A DNA stretch of 64,000 nucleotides from an archaeon (lineage in GTDB: Archaea; Nanobdellota; Nanobdellia; Woesearchaeales; GW2011-AR9): contig JAUYKZ010000009.1 in NCBI GenBank assembly GCA_030704845.1, forward strand, positions 124,001 through 188,000, given 5' to 3'. This document shows, piece after piece, positions 47,356-55,700 of the stretch. Within the stretch, counting starts at the first letter, position 1. The number at the start of each line of letters is the position of its first letter. The notes beneath the pieces were generated by a model, which made no database searches, was not told where the DNA came from, and worked only from the letters and a program-made list of their open reading frames with translations. The translations under genes were made by a program, and so were the position numbers.

Positions 47356-47501
47356 AATAACTTCCCCCAGTATTAATTTCATTTATAAATGGCCTTGGCC
47401 TTTTTAAATATTCCCTTTATAAAGCACCTTTTCAAGAAAAAGGGCATTTTTATGACTTTAACCAGGTAACATTTTTAAAATGCCTTTCTTTTGGGCATTT
47501 A

Positions 47502-48326
47502 ATGGTTTTTACACATATTGTAGTGCGTTATGGGGAAATATTCCTAAAAGGCAAGAACAGAAACGTTTTTGAGAACCAACTTTTAAAAAATATTAAAGAG
47601 ATTACTGGGTTAAGAAAAATTTCTAATTTAAGATGCAGGTATGTGTTTCCTTACGTGGATAATCACGCTGATTTAAGGAAGGTTTTTGGCTTAGTTTCGT
47701 ATTCTAATTGTGTGCGAGTTGATAAGAAGTTAGATCTTATTAAAAAAGCAGCAAGCGACTTATTAAAGGATAAAATTGGATCTTTCCGAGTTGAAGTAAA
47801 AAGAGCTGATAAAACATTCCCTGGAAATTCTCCAGAAATTGCAATGGAAATAGGGCAGCATATAGAATCTACAACTAAAGCTACATTCACTTATGGCTCG
47901 CCGGAAATAACCTTGGGGGTCGAAATAAATCTCGATGGAGCTTATTTATTCCTAGAAAAAGTTCCTTGTCGGGGTGGATTACCAACAGGAGTAGAGGGCA
48001 AAGTTATTTTGATTGTGGAGAACAAAGCAAGTATCCTTGCTGGAATTCTTTTCATGAAAAGGGGAACTTCCTTGATTGTGGCGGTAACTGAAGATCAAGA
48101 TTTATCATTATTGGAGAAATATAATCCGAGCTCTCTGGCAGTTAAAAGAATAACTAATTTATCCGAGTTGGAGGTATTAGGCAAGGAAGAAAAGATTAAT
48201 GTTTTAGTTAGTGGTCAAACATTTGAAACGTATAAAGAATATTCTTCCGAGATGATTATATTTAGACCACTGATATCTTTTTCTAAGGAAAGAATTGAAA
48301 AAGAAATTGCTGAATTAAGTTCTTGA
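47502..48326 (+). CDS. ThiI-like THUMP protein with degenerate PP-loop
   Basis: VVRYGEIFLKGKNRNVFENQLLKNI; CRGGLPTGVEGKVILIVENKASILAGILFMKRG where ...SGGxDSPVAA... is expected. Confidence 0.8.
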   Translation: MVFTHIVVRYGEIFLKGKNRNVFENQLLKNIKEITGLRKISNLRCRYVFPYVDNHADLRKVFGLVSYSNCVRVDKKLDLIKKAASDLLKDKIGSFRVEVKRADKTFPGNSPEIAMEIGQHIESTTKATFTYGSPEITLGVEINLDGAYLFLEKVPCRGGLPTGVEGKVILIVENKASILAGILFMKRGTSLIVAVTEDQDLSLLEKYNPSSLAVKRITNLSELEVLGKEEKINVLVSGQTFETYKEYSSEMIIFRPLISFSKERIEKEIAELSS

Positions 48327-48328
48327 AA

Positions 48329-49291
48329 TTAATTTTCTATATGTTTTGCATAACATGCCAAAGCTTCTTCTTCAGAATTAGCTTTAATTATTGCTCTTCC
48401 GTCTTTAAACAAAAGTATGTTTTGAAATTTAAAAAGGTCTTCATCCAGTTCTACTTTATCAATAATTTCAAGTTTATGTTTTAATGCGATGAAATCTTTT
48501 GGGGTTCCATCAATTTGATATTTACCTGAAGAACAGAACTTGATTTGTTTTGATTCAGTCAAATTATTTAGATAGTTATATCTTCCGTTGCAAGCAAGAC
48601 ATTCCTTGTTTTTTGAAATTGATAGTATCCTGAATTCTGGTTTCCAAAGGTCGTAACAATATAATTCGGGGGCGGTTTCTTTCCCTAATAAAATTTTCAA
48701 AGCTAAACTCACTTGTAAAGCAGAAATTGATGATGTAGCTGAATTTAAAACTCCGGCAGTGTTACAACTTTCCGTTGGAGTTTCTTTGACAAAACAACTT
48801 AAACAAGGACCGCCTGGGAGAATTGGCATCACTTGTCCACTAGTTTTTATGGCTGCAGCATAAATCCACGGCAAATTGTTTTTTTTACAAAAATCGTTAA
48901 TTAAAAAGCGGGTTGAAAGATTATCAGTACAATCTAGGATTAGATCGGCGTTCTTTAATACTGAAATGTTTTTTGAATTAAGATGGATTGAATATGAAGT
49001 TAAATTTAAAGTGGAATTAATTTGGGTTAATCTTATTTTTGCCACATTTGATTTACTTTTACCAAGATCATTTTCCGTGAATAAATTTTGTCTTTGCAGA
49101 TTACTCAGTTCGATAACATCTCTGTCGATAAGAATCAAATTTCCGATACCTGCCCTCGTCAGAAGTTCTGAACTTACCGTACCAAGAGCACCGATACCTA
49201 CAATAGCAACAGTTTTATTTTTAAGAATAAGTTGTCCTTCTTTACCAATGTCTGTCAGAAGTTCTTGTCTGGAATATCTGTCGTTAAGCAT
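48329..49291 (-). CDS. E1-like adenylyltransferase (MoeB/ThiF/UbaA family)
   Basis: RYSRQELLTDIGKEGQLILKNKTVAIVGIGALGTVSSELLTRAGIGNLILIDRD; CxxC pairs ...CLSC...CLAC. Confidence 0.92.
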   Translation of the reverse strand: MLNDRYSRQELLTDIGKEGQLILKNKTVAIVGIGALGTVSSELLTRAGIGNLILIDRDVIELSNLQRQNLFTENDLGKSKSNVAKIRLTQINSTLNLTSYSIHLNSKNISVLKNADLILDCTDNLSTRFLINDFCKKNNLPWIYAAAIKTSGQVMPILPGGPCLSCFVKETPTESCNTAGVLNSATSSISALQVSLALKILLGKETAPELYCYDLWKPEFRILSISKNKECLACNGRYNYLNNLTESKQIKFCSSGKYQIDGTPKDFIALKHKLEIIDKVELDEDLFKFQNILLFKDGRAIIKANSEEEALACYAKHIEN

Positions 49292-50234
49292 TTTTTAATT
49301 CCTCCTTTAACACACAGGCATTACACACATCTTTATTTGCGGGTTCGGTGCAGATTGTGCATCTAGTAGGCGGAGCGTAGGATTCTCCTCTTGCTTGTTC
49401 TTTCAATAAGGGTAGCATTGCTAAAAATGAATTGATGATGGATTGTTTAGTACCCTTATACTTATTTTCAAAATCATTTAACATATCTCGGATGTTGGCT
49501 CTGAAACCGTCTGCAGCGTAAGGGCATTCAGTGAAATCTACTTTAAATCCTTTCAAGACAGTATATAATCTGGTTTCTTTTTCCGTGCAAAAATAAAGGG
49601 GTTTAACTCTTTGAACAAACAAATCTTGTTCTTTTGTTCCAGAAATCGGACCTAAACCGGCCGATAATTTGGTGTTGGCTTTAAAGATATTCATCAACAC
49701 GGCTTGAGCTTCATCATCTAAATTATGGCCAGTGATAATTTTTGTAGCTCCAAATTGTCTAGCATATTTATTAAGAAGATATCTTCGCCATACTCCGCAG
49801 ATGTTGCATGGTTTTTTTTTAGTTTCTTTATTGATAATAGGATATGCTTCATCAAGAGTGTAACCAAATTCTTCTTTGTTCGTTACAACTTTTAAGGGGA
49901 TGTCATAGTTGTTGCAGAACTCTTTAAGGTCACTAAGGGTATGTTCCCGGTAATTATTAATTCCTTCATCGATAACCAAAGCAAATAGGTTTTCTTTACT
50001 TATCTTTTTTTCTTCCAAGTATTTTTTTGTTAAATAAAGAACAGTTAGAGAATCTTTTCCTCCAGATGCAGCAATGCAAATTTTATCGTCTCGGTTAAGA
50101 AGGTTATATTTGTTAATTGTCTTGAAAACTTTTTCTTCAAAATAAGACAGAAAATGATTCTGACAGAGAGCACCATGTTGTAGAAGAATGATACCTTTCT
50201 TTTCACATTTACTACAAGAATTTTGGTTGCTCAT
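49284..50234 (-). CDS. TtuA/NcsA-type tRNA 2-thiolation enzyme
   Basis: CSKCEKKGII; IAASGGKDSLTVLYL; KPCNICGVWRRYLLN; ITGHNLDDEAQAVLMN; C-terminal CTICTEPANKDVCNAC. Confidence 0.93.
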   Translation of the reverse strand: MSNQNSCSKCEKKGIILLQHGALCQNHFLSYFEEKVFKTINKYNLLNRDDKICIAASGGKDSLTVLYLTKKYLEEKKISKENLFALVIDEGINNYREHTLSDLKEFCNNYDIPLKVVTNKEEFGYTLDEAYPIINKETKKKPCNICGVWRRYLLNKYARQFGATKIITGHNLDDEAQAVLMNIFKANTKLSAGLGPISGTKEQDLFVQRVKPLYFCTEKETRLYTVLKGFKVDFTECPYAADGFRANIRDMLNDFENKYKGTKQSIINSFLAMLPLLKEQARGESYAPPTRCTICTEPANKDVCNACVLKEELKNA

Positions 50235-50235
50235 T

Positions 50236-50439
50236 TCATCCTCCGGAAATAACGCTCAATAGTTCGAGACAATCATTTTCGGAGAGGATTTCGTGTTCAG
50301 TGATTACTTCATTGTTTTTTACAACCAAAACAGTTTCAGGATTAATAGCAAGATGATTTAGAAGATCTAAAACGGTATTTCCTTCTACTGAAACTTCTTT
50401 TATACTCTGGTCTTTTTCAAAAGTAACTTGGATTTTCAT
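50236..50439 (-). CDS. ubiquitin-like sulfur carrier (ThiS/MoaD/TtuB/SAMP type)
   Basis: 67 aa beta-grasp-like sequence ending ...LLSVISGG*. Confidence 0.88.
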   Translation of the reverse strand: MKIQVTFEKDQSIKEVSVEGNTVLDLLNHLAINPETVLVVKNNEVITEHEILSENDCLELLSVISGG

Positions 50440-50554
50440 CGTTCCTCCCCTCCGTCTCCTAATGAGGCAAAGGTTCGTTTAATCACCGTTTAGTTATGTT
50501 TTTTAAAAACTTTTGGTGGTAAAAGTTAAATAAGGTAGATGTTTCTTTGTTAAG

Positions 50555-51079
50555 ATGGACAATTATTTAGTTATGAAGAAATCTGGAGAAATAGAGAAGT
50601 TATCTAAATCTCTTGGATTTGAGAGAACATATTTTATTAATGAAGATTTTGTAATACTTTCTAATCTTTCTCAGAAAGAACTCCTTAAACAAGCAAGTAA
50701 AGCTAAACAGAAGAAATTAAAAGTGTTTTATCGGCCGGAATCTGAAGAAATGGTACGGTTTGCGTTAGAAAAAACTACAATTGATGCAATTTTTGGAGCT
50801 GAGCTAATCAATCCAAAAGATAGTGTCCATTTTCTTAGGGGCGGATTAGATCAAGTTCCCTGTAAAATTGCTTCAGAAAAGGAGAAAATAGTTGGATTTT
50901 CATTTCATGAATTGATGGAAGCGCAAAATAAGGGAAAATTATTGGGTAGAATGAAATTTAACGTTTCTTTATGTAGAAAATATAAGGTTAAAATGCTTTT
51001 TTTAACCCTTTTTGAGAAATCAGAAGAACTGCGTTCAGCTAAGGATTTACAGCTATTTCTAAGATTATTAGGCATATAA
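50555..51079 (+). CDS. rnp3: RNase P protein component 3 (Rpp30)
   Basis: HFLRGGLDQVPCKIASEKEKIVGFSFHELMEA...FNVSLCRKYKVKMLFLTLFE. Confidence 0.85.
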   Translation: MDNYLVMKKSGEIEKLSKSLGFERTYFINEDFVILSNLSQKELLKQASKAKQKKLKVFYRPESEEMVRFALEKTTIDAIFGAELINPKDSVHFLRGGLDQVPCKIASEKEKIVGFSFHELMEAQNKGKLLGRMKFNVSLCRKYKVKMLFLTLFEKSEELRSAKDLQLFLRLLGI

Positions 51080-51142
51080 ACCGAAAAGTTTATAAAAAAG
51101 TGTCCTTGTGCAGTAGTAATTAACTTAATTAGAGGTTCAAAA

Positions 51143-51928
51143 ATGAAAAATATTAAAAATTTAGCTTTAGTGGCCGGAATGGCTTTTAGTGGTTGTGGAG
51201 AGGATAGTACGCAAGTTAGCGGATTAGAAGATCAATGTACTTCCGATTTTGATTGTAAAGGCGATAGAGTTTGTGAGAGTACATATGAGGGTGGGCAAGA
51301 AGTAAGAACGTGCGTTTCTCCAAATGGTTATGTTCCTGAAACTCCTTCTACTGAAGAAGAAGTTAGGTTAGAAGATACGACTTGTGAAGGTTCTCCATTA
51401 AACGGAATGTATGTTCGTGGTCTTCCCGGATGTCGATTTCATTCTTTAGAACCGGGAGATCCCGAAACGTGTAAAATGCAAGTTTCGTTTTATGGTGATG
51501 GTAGCGTTGCCGATTTACATTATAATTCAGATGGACAACTTTGGTTTGATTATAGTCCAGAAGTTTACGGAACATATGGGTATCAAACAGATTATCTGTA
51601 CAGATTAACCCGTTCTTTCGATAAAAAGGAAGTAAATTACGGGATTGAAACTGATGGTCACGGCGAATTTACTTGCGATATGGCTGGGAATATGACTCCC
51701 TCAACAATAGAAAAGTTATGGAGAAAATATCAATGTGTTCTTCAAAATAATCCAGATGTTTACGGGTTACGAATGGAATTCATTGAAGGCCGTTATCAAG
51801 GAGAAACAATGGTTTGTTTAAATATTACCAATTTAAACAGAATTCAAGTTTCTAACACTTTGATTTCTTCAGATGACAGTTGTCTTGCTTATGACGAAGC
51901 GATTAAAGCTGAGTGTGTGCAAGAATAA
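51143..51928 (+). CDS. Cys-rich predicted lipoprotein
   Basis: LVAGMAFSGCGED lipobox; QCTSDFDCKGDRVCEST. Confidence 0.65.
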   Translation: MKNIKNLALVAGMAFSGCGEDSTQVSGLEDQCTSDFDCKGDRVCESTYEGGQEVRTCVSPNGYVPETPSTEEEVRLEDTTCEGSPLNGMYVRGLPGCRFHSLEPGDPETCKMQVSFYGDGSVADLHYNSDGQLWFDYSPEVYGTYGYQTDYLYRLTRSFDKKEVNYGIETDGHGEFTCDMAGNMTPSTIEKLWRKYQCVLQNNPDVYGLRMEFIEGRYQGETMVCLNITNLNRIQVSNTLISSDDSCLAYDEAIKAECVQE

Positions 51929-51949
51929 TTGTTTTTTTCTTTATTTTTT

Positions 51950-51969
51950 TTATTCGGTAAGTTTATATA
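51950..51969 (+). repeat. 20-bp direct repeat TTATTCGGTAAGTTTATATA, copy 1 (contains TATA-like element)
   Basis: Exact match to 52665-52684. Confidence 0.85.
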
Positions 51970-51991
51970 ATTTTACCACTCTTTATTTTAA

Positions 51992-52365
51992 ATGCGTAAA
52001 GAAGCTCTCCGTTGGTTGGAACAGGCAAAAATAGATTTTAAATCAGCTACAATCAATTTTGAACAAAAAGTGTATTATGTCACATCATTTCTTTCTCAAC
52101 AAGCAGTAGAAAAGGCACTCAAAGCTATTTAATAGAAAAAGATCACATGATTCCAAAAGTACACGATTTAGTTTTTCTTGCGAAGAAAGCTGGTATTGAC
52201 AGTGATTTGCTTTCACGATGCGATGAACTCGCAAAGGTGTACTTAGAAACCAGGTATCCAGACATTTCCAAAGAGAAGCCTTCTGATAAATTTACTAAGG
52301 TAGTTTCGGAAAAACATTTGGCAATTGCCGAAGAGGTTTTACAATGGGTCAAAAAACACACCTAG
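51992..52365 (+). pseudogene. HEPN-domain protein, frameshifted near 52126
   Basis: MRKEALRWLEQAKIDFKSATINFEQKVYYVTSFLSQQAVEKALKAI* then, +1 frame, YLIEKDHMIPKVHDLVFLAKKAGI...LETRYPD. Confidence 0.8.
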
Positions 52366-52661
52366 CTAAATTGAAGACTTTTAAAAAGGAATTGTCAAAA
52401 GACATTGTAGTAAACGAAATGATTCTCTTTGGCTCAAGGGCATGGGGTAAACCAAACAGGTATAGTGATTTTGATATAATCGTTGTTTCATCTTCTTTTA
52501 GAAAGAAAAAATCTTTGAAAAGGAGTCTTGGCTTTTACAAGCGATGGAATTTAGATTATCCTGTTGATTTCTTATGCTATACACCCGAAGAATTCAATAA
52601 ATTGAAAAAAGAAATTACGATTGTCCAAAAAGCAGTACGAGAAGGCATTATAATCACCTAA
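52344..52661 (+). CDS. MNT-type minimal nucleotidyltransferase
   Basis: MILFGSRAWGKPNRYSDFDIIVVS...PVDFLCYTPEEF. Confidence 0.88.
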   Translation: MGQKTHLAKLKTFKKELSKDIVVNEMILFGSRAWGKPNRYSDFDIIVVSSSFRKKKSLKRSLGFYKRWNLDYPVDFLCYTPEEFNKLKKEITIVQKAVREGIIIT

Positions 52662-52664
52662 TTC

Positions 52665-52684
52665 TTATTCGGTAAGTTTATATA
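52665..52684 (+). repeat. 20-bp direct repeat TTATTCGGTAAGTTTATATA, copy 2
   Basis: Exact match to 51950-51969. Confidence 0.85.
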
Positions 52685-52713
52685 TGTTTATTAATTAATT
52701 AGTTCTTAGTACA

Positions 52714-55700
52714 ATGAATAAAAAAAGAGGGATTTTTGTAGCTTTAGTAGTTGTTTTTGTAGTTACAAGTTTGTTTGTTTATGGTTCTGAACAATTGTTT
52801 GTTGATTTTGAGGAATTTGTTTTTGGAAATAACGATGACTTTCAATATACATATGCTTTAGGTGTTGGTGAAGTTGATGATGATCGTAAGGAGGGCTGTT
52901 ATGATGAGCCAAGAAACACTGTGAAGTTTGGAGTGTTAGAACAGGTGAAAAGGGATGGTGATTTATACGTGTCTTTCGATCATACAGCAGTCGATTTTTT
53001 ATCTGGCGACCCATTGTATTGTGTTTGGGAAAATTTACCAACTAACCAGCAAGGTTGTTATTTTTTATCAAGTGAATGGGATCAATCTCCTGGTGATCAT
53101 GCAAACATGGACGATTGTGCCGGATGGGTTATTCCAGAAGGCAAGCAATCAAAAATTGATTCTATATTAGTTGAATCAGCAAAGGAAAGATTTTTTCCTG
53201 TAGAAAACGACCCTAAATATCTTCAACAAAGTTTTCCTTCAAAAGGTTTAAATGAGATTGAGAAATTAGTTTCAGGGGAGGCTGAAACTGATGCGGCTTA
53301 TGGGGAAGGTCAAAATGCCATTTGTATCTTCGATGAACATAAATTCAAACCAGAACAACAAGCGTTCATTTGTAACAAACGTGATAATGAATACAGATGG
53401 TACATCTGTGATTCTGCTCATGTTTCTGAAAGAACAGGAAACTTCTTACCTTTGAAGATTAATATTGAAGGTGCAGATAGCGGCCCTTCTGAGAATACTC
53501 CCGTAGGATGCACAGAAACTCAAGTTGAGATTCAAGGCTCTGATGGATATTATTGCCTAGAAAAAGACAAACCCATGTACGTTTCGGCAGACATAAACGA
53601 AGCAACTAACGGTTATTTCTGTATGGAAGACGAGGGAGAATATTCCTGGGAAGAAAGAGAATTAAAATGTGATGATCCCGGTGTTGATTGTGGAATACTA
53701 CAAAGTGTGTGTGAGTCTGATACAAATAATTTTGATTGGGATGATGGTGGTAAATGTTGTGGTGACAATGGTTTAGATGATCTTAACATCACAGCAAATG
53801 GGGCTAGATCTATTTGTCTTTACAATGAACCACTCTTTGTTGGATCTCAAGGAAGCGATTTGAAACAATCATTAGGTAGCGCTTGGTCTTGTGAGAATGA
53901 CTGGTGTTGGGTGGAAGCAGATAATATTGATGCACAATTCAAAGTTCTTACATCAAAAAGATTAGGAGAAAAACCACAAGATATTGTTTCAAATACTGGG
54001 GAATGGGTAACTTGCGAGGAGGAAGGAACTCTTCCGGTTACACGAAATTTTCTTGATGAGTATGTTGATCCAAACGTTCCTTTCCAATCAATCACAAATA
54101 GGTTTTATTGTTTCGATGACGGGAGCAGAATGAATTGGGTTGAATGTGCAGACTTTCAGGACAGCGCAGAAAATGTGAATACCATCAAAGGGAGATATCC
54201 AGGAGAAGCATTAAATTCTTTTTTCCTTGGGCCAGTTGAAATTGATCCAGAAAATAATGCAAAAAAAACCGGTGGAATAAAATATAGTGGTGGCGGTATA
54301 ATTAATATTTTTCCGGGAAGAGAATACAAATTCTATTACGGAGAAGATTATACTTTTGATTTCAGTGGATATAAATATCTTGAATTGATGATTAAGTTTG
54401 TTAATGAAGATAATCAAGAACCATTAAAAGAAGAAGATCTCTCTCTTCCGGTTGATGTAAGATTACAAATTCAAAGCGGAGATGTAGATGTCTTTAATCA
54501 ACCTTTGCTAGGTTACATTACTCACGGACCAATATTTTCAGAAGACGGATGGATGCACGTAAAAGTTCCGATAGATGAATACAAAGGTGTAACAGCTATA
54601 ATTATTCAAAGTACAAATATTGACAATGGCATTGCTGTTCAGAATATGTTCTTAAGCGGCGATAAACCAACCAAGGTTTGTTCCGGCGAAGATTTTCCTT
54701 CCCTTCCAGATGATTTGGAAGCTACCGGTTCATGGATTGACAATTTAGATTATGCTAAAAGTGGGGTTTCTAGCGTACAAATGTGCACAAGTTTATTTGG
54801 ACCAAATGCTTGGTTAGGTGAAGACGTGCCGGTAGCAGATAGGATGTGTTGTGGTAATCAGGAAGGAGAATATTATGCTGGAATATCTGCAGTTCAGGCT
54901 ACCGATAACGGAGATGAATATTATGGTTGTTGGAATTCACAACCGGTAAAATCTGGTGATACGATTATGGATGTGCAGTTTGAAGTGTCTTCAATGGATT
55001 TACAGCCGGTGGTGGAGTATGAGGAATTTGCTGTGGTAAGTGGAAATATTATTCTGGAATATGATTTTGAGGATCTTAAATCAATCAGACTTGGGCTTGT
55101 TCAGGGCCAGACTTGGTTTAATACGGCAAGAGTTGTTTCTTTTTCAAAATCTGAAGAAGAATATACTTACTTATTGGAAGGGACCGATAATGAAAATAAT
55201 CGGGTTGTAAGTCCTTTTGTCGTTAGAAGACCTTCTGTAATTAATGTTCCTTTCAGTGAAAATATACCGAGCGGAAACTATCTAAATCAAAAATTAGCCC
55301 TTATTTTGGGAAGTTCAGCAGATTTTACTGCTCGAAGTGGAGCAACTCCCGGTGTTATATTACATTTTAAACCGGTGGGAGCATCTTTAGAATTCCTAGA
55401 AGATGAAGAACCAAGTGGTGCTGGTTTATTAAACAGTAAAAATCTTGAATTTGGACCAGCATTAGATTTTGAAGATATAAATGAGATATCTCTTTATGCT
55501 CATGTTTCTCCAAAATCAATTCCTCAAGATGGACCAATCCCATCAACAAGAACTATCAAAATAAAAAATTATACTTGTGTGGCAGATGAGTGTTTATATC
55601 CGTTACCGGGAGAACCTACTTATTTTATCAAAAATCCATACCCTTACTTATATGAATTATATTTCCTAGAAGAAAAAGAAGATGGCGGAACTAAAGAAAC

